A stretch of DNA of 64,000 nucleotides, taken from the NCBI GenBank assembly GCA_047967505.1, contig CM106538.1. One strand, written 5' to 3'. This stretch comes from Dipteris shenzhenensis. Its lineage: Eukaryota; Polypodiophyta; Polypodiopsida; Gleicheniales. Under the pieces are notes generated by a model that had not been told where the DNA came from, ran no database searches, and saw only the letters and a program-made list of their open reading frames with translations. Positions 23,721 to 34,322 of this stretch are shown here, piece after piece (the stretch's first letter is position 1; every line of letters starts with the position of its first letter). The translations under genes and the position numbers were made by a program.

Positions 23721-25569
23721 AGATGGAAAGGATTTTTATTATTACATGTTTGCAACTATGGTGGCTTTGTATGTATATGCAACTCATATTGTAGGTTTCC
23801 AATGCTACTCTAGAGACTTTAGTTTTTGTAGAATGAAGAAGATACAGGGGGTTTTGATCGACTCCTAAAGAAATTGGGTCTATATGGTATATGGATCAAG
23901 TACATCTCTCAGTTTCTTTTTTGTGATCAAAATGTTTTTTTAATTATGTCTTAAAAGACTTGAGTAGACTACTAAAGCTTTGATTACATTTGGTTCAACC
24001 ATTGCTCTCTTTTTCCATCTTTAATTGTGCTCAATGTTAGAGTTATGTCTTCTTTCACTGCAAATTATATGTGATCTTTGAGAGAATGCAAAAAAAGACA
24101 CATTCTCAATGCTCTTAGATTTATTTGAAATTATATAAGAGAAATTAGGGATAAACATCATGTTCTCTTTCCATATATCATATTCAAAATGATGTTCTTA
24201 TAATTACGTGCAACCAAGACATGTCTAAACCACAAAAGTGAACATGTTCACAAAATTGCATTACATTCAACACATGTCTAGAGCATAAAGTGAATATGTT
24301 TACAAATATACATGACATACTCTCAAGGAGCAAAAGAAATAGGTTTTGTGCCTTCAAATCCTTGATTGATTGATCTTATATCCTAAATATCTACACTAAT
24401 CAATTGGGTAAAATTGAACAAGACAAATGCCTTGTCCATGTCTATATCCCCAAACATGTTTCTATATCTTGTGATCTAGCCTCCAAAAGCTTGGTTGTGA
24501 GCTCTTACTATCAGGGTATCCTCAACTTGGGATGTGCTTCAAGCTTGCGAGACCTATACGGTGACACCTTGCTAATAAAGAGGAATGGTGGTAGTGGCTA
24601 GCACAACCAAGTCATTGTGTGCTTTTGTAGTGTTGTATGACTTTGTGCTCCATCATTCAACGCTCATCAAAGGCCTTCAATGCCGATCAATGGGACAGGG
24701 AGAGAAGAAGAGGGATGAAGCGGCGACATGGGAGGACTAAAATGGAAATAGGAGAAGAGGATGTGGGAGTGGCAACATGAGTAGAGGGAAAATAGGAAGG
24801 AGAAGGAGGAGGGAGAAAGGGAAGGGTATGAACATCAATAAGAGGTGAGTGTGGAGAAAAAAGGAGGAGGAGGAGGCATGATGGTATTGACAATAAGAGG
24901 AGAGAGTCATGGAAAATATGGGGATATATTAGAGCATGGTGGCTATACAAGAATGAGCATGTCGCATCAAAGGAATAGCCCCTCCTTTTATAACAAAGAA
25001 GAGGGGGCTCTCTCCCATAAATGCATCCTCCCACTTGCATGGTGTGGAGAGGGCATCTTCCATGTGGGTGGAAGGCTGTGCACCCTCAATTGCAATCAAC
25101 AAATTGAGGGATGAATTTTTTACATACTACAAGCCCCATATCTCTAGTGCAAAATGCACTTGATTTTTCTCTCTTATTTAAATACTCACACGGGTGGGTT
25201 GGCACAAATGACTCTTGCCACCTCAACCTACTTTTTCTTTATGAAAATATTATCCCTTGGACTATTCCACATGGGTCTAGCCCACATAGATGAGAAAGTC
25301 TAAGATGCCCTGCCACCTCTACCAATTAAATACAATATGTCCCCTTGACCTTGGCCATATATCACTTGATGTTTCATGGGACCGCCTAGGTGGAGGGGTG
25401 GCACATGGAGATTCTATGCCATCTCACCATACTATTTTATTTAGCTATGTAGGAGCACACATGCATCACTACGAATAGCAAGCACACATGCATCAGCTGC
25501 GTGACAAAAATGTTGGATCTTGCTCAACTAAATACTGAAGGATTAAATTAATGGGGTACTTCTAATTCT
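23721..25569. other. Anonymous stretch with a purine-rich tract
   Basis: No gene is recognised. 24690-24900 is strongly purine-rich on the plus strand (gagaagaagagg, ggaaggagaaggagg). 25030-25420 repeats the words gccacctctacc, gccacctcaacc and cacatgggtc, which may be old LTR sequence. The remainder is AT-rich. Confidence 0.4.
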
Positions 25570-26410
25570 TGTAACAATTGTGACATGATTGAATGGGTGG
25601 CCAACCATTGGCCCACTAATACTATGTTTCACCTGAGCACTTGGGAGAAACTCTGGAAATGGAACAATGGTCAACGATTTGGGAAGACAAAAGCAAAAAA
25701 TATGCTCCTTTTGGTCTATGATGGTCTTGAGGATAGGATGAACATGATTTGGAACTCTAGGACTAGCCTAGATGGATGGAAAAAAAGACTCTGCATGTGT
25801 GCGGGAAGCAAAGCCTCCCCCTAAAGTCTAAATCACCCAATGGACTAACATTTAGCAATGGCATTTGTTGAGAGGAAAAAGTAGCAAAGGTGTTGACATT
25901 TTCTCATCTGTTCCATGTGTGGGAGAATGCAAGAGACCAATTTTCACTGATTTTGGCAATGCCCAAGTGTCATGAAGCTATGGTTCAACATAACTAAATG
26001 GATGAGGAAGCAAGTTTTGGAATTAGGATTACATGGGGACATTGTGTGCCAGGAGACATCAATGACATCTCTTCAACAACTACCACACCATGGCTAGCCA
26101 TAAGAGTTGTCATCTCTCATGTCTGGTAGGTGAGAAACTCATGAGTGTATGGGAAACTAGATGCCCAAAGATACTTAGCACCTAGGTTATAGTTGAGCTA
26201 GCATGCAAATGGTTTCAATCTCTAATAATGATAGGAAATAAGGAGTGGCAATAGAATGCCAGATACCTTGGGAATTGCTTGCCAACATGAGCAATATAAC
26301 TACTTCCAAGCCTTTGACAAAGCTGCACCTTTCTTTTGATCAAAAAATCATTTCCTCACTTTAATATAGATTTTTGTTATTGGGGGAAAAATTAAGGAAG
26401 ACTCAAGAGG
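25570..26410 (+). pseudogene. LINE ORF2 C-terminal fragment with zinc-binding domain
   Basis: Plus-strand frames read ANHWPTNTMFHLSTWEKLWK then, near 25900-25990, CSMCGRMQETNFHxFWQCPS followed by VMKLWFNITKWM. The C-x2-C...H...C arrangement with F-W-x-C matches the zinc-binding domain after the reverse transcriptase in plant LINEs (zf-RVT). Stops interrupt every 20-60 codons. There is no RT core in the window on this side, so only the 3' part remains. Confidence 0.5.
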
Positions 26411-26589
26411 ATGCAATGGTGGTGCCCTAGAAGGCCGTGCCTAATGGCAGTATGCCATAAGTAGGAAATCTATTAGAAATAACACTCGCTGTTCCTTATA
26501 TTTTTTAGGGGAAAACGTTTTCCCCTTCTATTTCCCATGACAATGTGACATTATACCGTTTTTGCACTTAGTCATTCTCCATCATGTAG

Positions 26590-26850
26590 GCATCTTCATC
26601 GCGCACATATAGAGCTCTACCCGCATGCTGTGGAGTTTTAGGATGATCAATGCCGAATTAAAGATCCTAGAAAGGGATATGTAGTGGTTACCACTGGCAC
26701 TTATGATAAGGGTCTTTATAAGTTCTTGCATGACAACATCATCCATTGCATGTGGAGGAACAAAATCAGCATGTGGCTGAATACAGACGTTTTCACACAC
26801 TCAAGCATTCTCCAACACGAAGACAACCATGAATATTTTAGGAAAGGGGA
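26590..26850 (+). pseudogene. Possible copia pre-integrase fragment
   Basis: A short frame spanning about 26605-26740 reads VEFxDDQCRIKDPRKGYVV then TGTYDKGLYKF, which resembles the pre-integrase region of copia polyproteins (D-x-x-C-x-I followed by G-x-Y/LY). The adjoining 98 codons have no recognised match. The call rests on this short resemblance only. Confidence 0.35.
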
Positions 26851-26857
26851 TGTGGGT

Positions 26858-27152
26858 GCAAAAGGAGGGAGTGTGGGAAAGGTCTTAAGGAAAGTGTCGT
26901 GGGAAGCTTGCAGGCAATCGATGGCACAACTGAGAACTTGTCAAGCTAGCCACGGCACTTTCTTGTCCATCAAGGTTAGTCGTGAGCAAATAGTCCTTTT
27001 TGATATTGATAGGGAGCCATTCTGCCAGTGTAAGAAAAGTGACAAAAAATCCTTTTCTCACGATCTAGCCGGTCATACTTGCTAGTGGCGAGGGCACCTG
27101 GGTCTTGAGGAGGGGGGGGGGGGGATTGCAAAAGGAGGGAGTGTGGGAAAGA
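26858..27152 (+). repeat. Short direct duplication with poly(G)
   Basis: gcaaaaggagggagtgtggg appears near 26858 and 27127, each followed by aaggtctt within 20 bases. A run of about 12 G interrupts at 27112-27124. Confidence 0.6.
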
Positions 27153-27599
27153 GAGCACCAAGGTCTTGAGGTGCTAAGGGCAAGTTCAGACTGTGCGGAC
27201 ACACTAGCCGTATAATGACATGGTGCAGTCTATTCGATTTTGGAATTTGTTCGGGCGGAAGGAGGCGTGGTCACCCGTGGTCCCCCCTCGCCCAAGCATC
27301 GATCGTTGCAGCTGTGGCAGAACGAAATTAGAGGTGTGAACCAGCCAATGATGTGTGAGAGAGCAAGAGTCAAATGTGTGCACCCCCTCCGAACATCGGG
27401 CCAAAGGGGGAGAGGGGGTGGCAAGAGCGAGAGAGGATGACATGAGCGTTTGAGATGGTCCCAATGAAAGTAGGGATGGTTCCAATGCGACTTCAATATA
27501 TATTATGATGATAGAAAAATAGAAATATATGCATTTCCATGACAATATAAAATAAGAAAGGAGAGGAAGGCAGAGGGGCGACAATGTCTCATCAAATGG

Positions 27600-28760
27600 T
27601 CTTCATTTAGTCTTGCCCTTCTTCATTCTCTTGTAACCAATTTCTCTCCGTTTTGTTGCTCTCCACTTTCGCCTCTGCCTCTCCGCATCTCCTTCGCCTC
27701 AGGTTTTCTTCTTTCCTATCCCTCGCATTTTGTTTCTCCATTTGTTGCTGCCTTGCACCTTCAATCAACAATGCTATTACAGACAATCGGTCTTTACCCT
27801 TCCACGATTACATTACCCAAGCTTAATGACAATGCATGTAGGGTCTTGTATCGGCAGATCAGATCGGAGTTCCGCCACCATCGCCTTCGAGCTGTATTCT
27901 TCAGGAGAGCGTGCTTCCTGTAGAATTATTAGTCGTAGGCTGTATTTTTCAGGACAGCTTGCTTCCTAGCGACCGAAAATTGGAGAATGAATTGCCTCTC
28001 CTTGCCTTGGAAGGCGAAGCTATCTCTCTGTTGCTTAACTTTGCCTCGTTAGGCGCTCGTACATTTGGGTGTTAATGGAGTGTTTCCTCTGGAACGTGAC
28101 AATCAGCAAGTTTGAAGAGCGAATGTAGATTGTCCTTGAGAGAAGATCCTCTTTGCCCTCTCACTGTCCTTTGTATATTTGACCAAATACATGGTCTCCG
28201 TGTGAGGGCTTTTACTGAGAGTCTAGACCTTGTCTACGATTTGCGCGACCGAAATGTTCAAGACCGCCGTTCTGGCTCTTATGCTGGGAGTTTATGGGTA
28301 TCTACGTACGCGTCATGAGATGATGCCTACTTGGATTGCTATGATCTGGATCAACGTATCGTATTCAGTTTGCCTACGAAACTTGGATTTACATGATATA
28401 TAAGGAATGAGTCCGGAGTTTGGAGCTTTGCGGGATCACGTATTGATGCAGGATTCATCCTGTATTCAAGAGTTTACTATGGGGCTTCATTATTTACGAC
28501 CGCTGGATCAGAAACCAAGGATCTAGAGCAGGAACCTACAAGTCCCAAGCACCTGAATGTCTACCTCAGGCACTGGCACGATTGGGGGTCTCATGAACCT
28601 TCTGTCAATTACTAGCAGTGGCACATTATCATGTACCCATGACACGAGGATCAGGGGCCCAGTAGCTGTGGCAGAATCTGAAGCCTTGTTTTCATGGAAT
28701 GCCCTTAACATGTTTGCCACGACGTTAGAAGTGGTCATAGAGGTTGTTGTGAAAGATTAG
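27600..28760 (+). other. Unidentified, possibly genic stretch (5' exon or processed pseudogene)
   Basis: Base composition changes here: CT-rich leader-like sequence (27600-27725), then an ATG at 27770 opening about 50 codons of transit-peptide character (Ser/Thr/Arg-rich, few acids) that end at TAG after RLRAVFFRRACFL. A 47-bp segment (ctgtattcttcaggagagcg, near 27893 and 27941) is duplicated just there. Frames with few stops continue: LENELPLLALEGEAISLLLN near 27985-28045, and from 28112 to 28600 one frame has only three stops. No family was recognised. It could be a decayed host gene copy or the first exon of one. Confidence 0.35.
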
Positions 28761-28860
28761 GGGATATGTTACAGCCCAACGATATGTAGGTGACTTATAT
28801 TTGCCACGACTTTAGACTTGGTCATAGAGGTTCTGAAAGATTAGGGGATATTGAATTGAC
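28709..28860 (+). repeat. Tandem duplication of about 90 bp
   Basis: tttgccacgac, gtcatagaggtt and gaaagattaggggata occur in the same order at about 28709 and 28799. Confidence 0.7.
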
Positions 28861-29584
28861 TTCAGCCAAACGATTGATGAGGGACCTGGAGGAAGTTCAT
28901 TTGAGTCCAGCGTTTTGAGCCTGTTAGGAGATCGTTAGAATCAGGTTACCTTGCATAATTGCACAGCACTGTGTGGAAGCTATGATACTACATAGGAAGG
29001 AGAGGTGTGTTGTCATGAAAGGATTTGCCGTATGATGAACTTCTTTTGTGGCTTGTTTATGCAAAGGCAAATCTCACAGAATCAATTATATTTTGTGTTT
29101 TTGCCATTGAAAGTGCCATGCTGGAATGTGGAACAAAATACAAAGCCGCTTTTGCTCTTTCATTTAGTCATGGTGTGTATTATATACTGCTTTTTGCTCT
29201 GTGTATGACTTGAGAGGTTTTAAATTTTTTTTGGACTCGAGAGGTTATGATGTCATGTTTTAGTTGTCCATTTTTTAGGATAACAATAGGTCAAGATGTG
29301 TTATAGATAGGTAGTGGGTTTGATGTGTTATTTTGAGTTCTCTAAAGATGCCATTGTGGTGGAGCCAAATAGCAACTTGCTGAACAGCTGCATTTAAAAC
29401 TGCCATATAGCTAATGGCTGGAGACAGGTGATCGTGTCACAAATTTTCCAAACTTGGCTCACATGGTCTGGCATGGTGTGAAGGAAGAGAGAGAAAGAAT
29501 GAAAGTCTTAGATCTAATCGAAAAGTGGGTGTTTAGATCATGGCAATATACACAATGAAGACATTTGGTGGGAACCAGATGTGT

Positions 29585-29587
<3 letters not shown>

Positions 29588-29633
<46 letters not shown>

Positions 29634-30459
29634 ATGTATTAACGTCTGCAGGAGGCCTCGCGGGCCTATGAGACAAAGTGCAAAACCAAAAGGTAACTCA
29701 TACAAGCCACTAGGGGCTGAAGCAAAGGGCGCACTAAGGCCTTTATTGAGTGCTATAGTGCTAAGCTAGTGAGCAGAATAGTAGAGTAGCAAAATATCTC
29801 AGAAGAGTATCAGGTGCTTAGAGCTAATGCCCAGGTTCCATGTATCCAGGAAACCTGGTGGCTCTTTGATGAGATGTGAGGAGCTCTCGTATATCTGTCT
29901 GTCGATCTATTTGTGGAGGGCATGGTCTCCTTGATCTCTAGATCCGGTGGGCTACGTCAAGGGTGGCGTCTCGTCTCTGGTGGTCACCTTTGAGGAGGGA
30001 CTGAAATAGGCCGAACTACGATCTCGTGTGCTCTGGTCCCTCTTTGTGTCTCACCTGGAGTGCGTGCCTCTCATCTAGCAGCATCGTGGTGGGGACTCCT
30101 ACTACTAGTCCATGATGCTCTCATCTCATTAAGCTCCTCTCCCTCTCCCTCAACCTCATCGGCAGCTGACTCAGATGCATAGAAATCCGTAACAAGTGTC
30201 TATGCTTCGTCAATCTCGGTGGCCTGTGGCATCAATCCTTGCTGTTCTCGGGTCTGTCGCATCAGTATATCTCTCTGTTGTCGCATTTCAATCAGATAGA
30301 GCCCAACACAAACTTGATCAGGAAAATGCATTAGCTGCGTAAGTGGACCAAAGCCATGGGTAGACACATAGAAAGTGCTCCTTTGTCTCGATCTCCTCCA
30401 TCGGGCATAGTGTGCAGATCCTCTGCTCTCTGGGTATGCAGCTCCTCTGCCTCGATCCG

Positions 30460-30468
<9 letters not shown>
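29588..30468 (-). mobile_element. 5'-truncated LINE copy 1 with (TC)n tail
   Basis: Read on the minus strand, this is the 3' end of a non-LTR retrotransposon. It contains the C-terminal part of ORF2 (VGLYLIEMRQQRDILMRQ near 30250-30305, preceded by a frameshifted zinc-binding region), a 3' untranslated region, and the terminal signature tcccatag/tctcataggcccgcgag ... gacgttaata. It ends in a pure (TC)n tract, seen as (GA)n at 29588-29631 on the plus strand. The same 3' signature and tail recur in copies 2-6 of this window. Confidence 0.72.
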
Positions 30469-30509
<41 letters not shown>

Positions 30510-31514
30510 ACGTCCTCGGAAGACCTTGCGGGTCTATGGGACAAAATACACAAACCAAAAACTACAGCATGAGTTAGAGACTGAGAGTCTGTGGGGGAGT
30601 ACAACAACTCAGCCCCAGATTATTAGAATAGCATAACATAACTACATTCAGGTATTATGTAAGAGTGATCTGAATAACATGAGTTTAAGACTGAGAGTCC
30701 TTGGGTTTAGGTTTGAAATCTCTTATCAGTGCTTGCCCATCTCGGTAGACCGCCCATTTACCTTCCTTCCTTGCTTCTTTCACTTTGATGAGTTCAAAAA
30801 CTGATATATAACCCGGAGACTATCAACTATCAAGGGTGACGTATCGGCTTTGACAGTCCCCTCTGAGAAGAGTTGAGATAGCCCAGACCTTCATTGTGCG
30901 TGCTCTCATCAGCCTTTGTATCGTATGTAGTCTCCGTGTCTTTGGCAGCTCCGCGTTGTCTCTTCCTGGTGACGCACTCTGCCCTCATGTCAGCTAGCTC
31001 CTCCTCTACTCCGCTATATCCTGGGGCTGACCCAAATGCGTTGAATTCTGTGACATGTCGTGCTTGGCACAGTTCCTCCTGTTGTTCGATCTAATCTAGG
31101 TAGGGTATCTTTGTGTTGCCGCATTTCAATCAGATAGAGGCCAACATAGACCTGGTCATGGAGCCGAGAGAGTGATCCAAAACCATGCCCCTCTTCAAAG
31201 AGACAATGGTATCGTCTGCGGATTTGATAAAAGATTGGGCACGTGCATAGGAAATGCTCCTTTGTCTCCATCTCCTTTAGTGTGAGTAATTTGCAGATCC
31301 ATTGCTTCCTAGGTGTGTGCCTGCAGCTCTCCCTGCCTCGATCCTCAACTAATGTGACGAAACTGGCATTTGGCCACTACCCTTTGATACTCTTAGAAAG
31401 TGGTTTGAATCTCGGTTGGGAACTCCTTGTTCCCCGAGTTGGAATAGATCCAACCATACAATACTGTTGATCTCATTTTGTGGGAGCAAGGGGGCTGGGC
31501 ATCCAAGCTGTACT
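30469..31514 (-). mobile_element. 5'-truncated LINE copy 2 with (TC)n tail
   Basis: On the minus strand it shows an intact zinc-binding block EHFLCTCPIFYQIRRRYHCL at 31265-31206, then VYVGLYLIEMRQHKD, homologous to copy 1. Further on (30800-30690) is a block GKWAVYRDGQALIRDFKPK that matches the C-terminus of the ORF1 in copy 3, not ORF2. Then come the 3' signature and a (TC)n tail (plus strand 30469-30505). The ORF2-then-ORF1-end order is unusual and suggests a chimera or two insertions side by side. Confidence 0.65.
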
Positions 31515-31521
31515 TGGGGGG

Positions 31522-31561
<40 letters not shown>

Positions 31562-31739
31562 CTATTAACGTCCATGGAAGACCAACAGGTCTATGGGACA
31601 GCACAAAACCAACTAATACATCAGTTTAGGGAGGGCACATGGCAGCTCCCATAGAGTGCAAAAACATCTCTATTTATTTAGAGTAGCTACATCTAATAAA
31701 GCATAAAAACATATAATCGGCCATACATCAATTTGAGAC

Positions 31740-32550
31740 TGAGTCTTTTGGTTTGGATTTGAATTCTTTGATAATTGCCATGCCTTCACAGTATACTGCC
31801 CATTTTCCATCCTTCCTTGCAGCTTTAACCTTCGCTAATTCAGTCGCTTTATTCTTCAGTTAAGCTCGTGTGAGCTCCTCAGCTATCCATACCTTAGTTC
31901 CTTTCAGCTTATGTGATTGGCGAAGAACCTTGGTTTGTAGTTTACATGACTTGAAAGTGATGACGGCATGTCCCTTGGAGTGTTTGATATTAGTTGCTAC
32001 CTCATCGTCATCATCTCCATCATCATCCTTCCATTCAATGTTGGGCATGGCTGCTTTGACCTGTGCTAAAGTTTCACTAAAAGAGTCCTCATCCTTGTAC
32101 CAGTTTTCAGGAAGTCGTCCTATCCGAATCTTCAGTGAGTTTTCACATTTGGCTTCATGCTCCTTAATCTCTTCTTGAATGTTAGTTTTACTTGCCTTTG
32201 CCTTTGTCTCAGCTTCCACACTTACCTCCTTCTTGACTATTTGTACTTCAGAGTGAATGGAGTCTTTAAATGGAGATTAGTTGAGGAGTGGGTTTGGCTT
32301 CACATTTGGCTTCAGGCTCCTTAATCTCTTCTTGAATGTCAGTTTTACTTGCCTTTGCCTTTGTCTCAACTTCCACACTTACCTCCTTCTTGACTGTTTG
32401 TACTTCAAAGTGAATGAAGTCTTTAACTGTGGAGATTAGTTGAGGAGTGGGTAGGGAAGCCTTACATGCCTTCATAAATAAATACATGATTGCCTTGCTT
32501 GCCAGGTCCTTCAAAAACTGAAGTTTAGTTGTCACGGCTGCCAATTGCAT
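31740..32550 (-). pseudogene. LINE ORF1-like RNA-binding protein, frame interrupted
   Basis: N-terminal part (32550-32266): KLQFLKDLASKAIMYLFMKA, then a Lys/Glu-rich helix. Second part (32219-31860): Lys/Glu-rich coiled-coil-like stretch, RIGRLPENWYKDEDSFSETL, an acidic Asp run, then HAVITFKSCKLQTKVLRQSH and LKGTKVWIAEELT. The end GKWAVYCEGMAIIKEFKSK (31810-31750) closes the protein after one more stop or shift. The pattern coiled coil, RRM-like fold, and a short C-terminal domain fits ORF1 proteins of L1-type LINEs, which coat the element RNA. A 157-bp duplication breaks the frame in the coiled coil. Confidence 0.6.
32144..32457 (-). repeat. 157-bp tandem duplication inside LINE ORF1
   Basis: cacatttggcttcatgctcc at 32144 and cacatttggcttcaggctcc at 32301 start two copies that stay alike to ttgaggagtgggt. 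The unit encodes the Lys/Glu-rich helix ETKAKASKTxIQEEIKE. Confidence 0.88.
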
Positions 32551-32999
32551 CTTTAAGTCATGAATCTCTTGCTGTAAGTAAAAGATATGTCATGGTGACC
32601 AATGATAGGCCAATTTAAACCTCCTTTATAGTATGTATGTGCCTACGGGAAAGGCATCTTAGCTACAATTGTGGAGTACTGTACTCGATTGGTCGAAGTC
32701 GGTGGTGTAGAGAGGGGGGAGGATTTTGATTTCGAGGAGAGGCTAGACCTCTCCATGCTGGTCATATGTGCAGGACCCCAAGCTAACGAACGCTCGAACT
32801 GGGCCAGGGGTCTTAGCCCAATTCGAGGTTAGTTCGCTGCTAGGCTAGGCAGGAATTGAGAAGTTAGACAAGGGCAGGGAAGTAGGTAGGCGGAGAGGCT
32901 ATGAAGGTTGAAAGCAGGTGAAAGCTAAGAGGAGTGGAGAGGTTAGGTGGCAAGCCGTGTGAGGGCTGAGCGGAGGGGAGAGGCTAGGCGGCTAGGTTG

Positions 33000-33002
<3 letters not shown>

Positions 33003-33059
<57 letters not shown>

Positions 33060-33320
33060 TACTAACGTTGTAAGAGGCCTCGCGGGCCTATGAGACAAAG
33101 TACAAGCCAAAAAGTAACTCATACAAGCCATAGAGGGCTGAAGCAAAGGGTTCACTAAGACCCTTGCTGAAAGCTAAAGTGCTAAAATGCTAAACTAGTG
33201 AATCAAGTGTCCAAATACTAGAGTAGCAAAAGCAAAATAACAGAGATAGGTGCTCAGAGCTAGCACTCCTAGTACATGCTCAGGTTCTGTATATCCAGGT
33301 AACCTAGTGGCTCTCTGATG
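33003..33320 (-). mobile_element. Short 5'-truncated LINE copy 4 with (TC)n tail
   Basis: The plus-strand sequence is (GA)n at 33003-33057, then tactaacgttgtaagaggcc, tcgcgggcctatgagacaaa and about 240 bases matching copy 1 3' untranslated sequence up to ggctctctgatgagatgaga. The copy is truncated before any coding sequence. Confidence 0.75.
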
Positions 33321-33540
33321 AGATGAGAGAGAGAAAGAAAGAAAGATATATTAACGTCCAGGGAGGCCTCGCGGGCCTATGGGACAAAGTACACAGAAAA
33401 CCGAACTCATATAAGCCTCAGTGGGCTGAAGCAAAGGGCATGCTAGGACCCTTGTTGAGTATTAATCTATGCTAACAAAGTCATAATCATAGTATATAAA
33501 TAGTCAACTGCAATTGCATGCATAGTGGGCTAGATCAATC
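33321..33540 (-). mobile_element. Short 5'-truncated LINE copy 5 with mixed (TC)/(TTTC) tail
   Basis: The tail on the plus strand is gagagagaaagaaagaaaga, followed by tatattaacgtccagggagg, cctcgcgggcctatgggaca and about 150 bases of shared 3' sequence. It abuts copy 4 end to end in the same orientation. Confidence 0.7.
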
Positions 33541-33664
33541 TATCCAGTATCAGAAACAAACTGAAAAACAAGTCAGTCTCGGGGTTGGTGTAGGCCATCT
33601 TCTCCCGGTCGTATTGATGCCCTCTAGGCCCTGGTATGTGCCATGTAGCTTTAATTATTGGCAC

Positions 33665-33837
33665 TTAGGTCACCTACTCCTTTTAGTGTCTTATGACACC
33701 TAGTACTAGTGGTACCACTAGGACACTAGGTCCTAGGGTTCTCTTTCATTTTCATTCTAGTTGATTTGACGGCTTCCACTTCTTGCTCCACTCTTTTGCA
33801 TCCTTTTGCTTCCGTGAGCCTATAGTGGTATCAGAGC
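33665..33837 (+). repeat. Probable 5' LTR end and primer-binding site of copia C
   Basis: TGGTATCAGAGC at 33826-33837 is a perfect initiator tRNA-Met primer site about 490 bases before a copia gag. The preceding sequence is therefore LTR; its left boundary is not certain. It contains the 16-bp palindrome CTAGTGGTACCACTAG at 33706-33721. Confidence 0.7.
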
Positions 33838-34322
33838 ACTTCCTACTTGTAGATTCTTTTGCAGGCTGAAGGTGTCTCGTGTCCGTCATCTATTGGTAGG
33901 ATTCATTTACAGACTCAGCTGTGCATTTAGCCATTGTTTGGCTTCGATTTTGGGAGCAGACATTGCAGTAGATCTGCAATTTTTGGTGACATTTGGGGCT
34001 TTTGCATTTGGGCTACGATTTTGCAGGTAGATTGCAGATTTGCAGACAATTTGGGGTTTTTCCTGAATTTGCCCTATTTTTGGCTCAGCTTTGCTCTACA
34101 AATTGGGGCTTTTGGGTCTATTGCAAGCAGATTGCAGGATACTTTCAAATTTGCAGTGAATTTGGCAAGAAATTGCAGGCCATTTGATCACATTTGCAAA
34201 TTACAGCTTAATTTGGGGCTTTTCCAGATTTGGACAGCAAGTCCTATTTTTTTGCAGTTGCAAGCCTTGAGGCTATCTTTTGGGTCACTTTGTTAGTGCA
34301 TTTTTGACTTGTCCTATTTGCA

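Larger units (their letters stand above)
31524..32570 (-). mobile_element. LINE copy 3: ORF1-only element with (TC)n tail
   Basis: On the minus strand, an ORF1-like frame (32550-31740) runs directly into a 180-base 3' region with the same terminal signature (tcccatagacctgttggtct ... gacgttaata) and a (TC)n tail at 31559-31524. No RT or endonuclease sequence lies between ORF1 and the tail. This is the arrangement of half-LINEs that keep ORF1 and rely on another element's RT. Confidence 0.6.
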
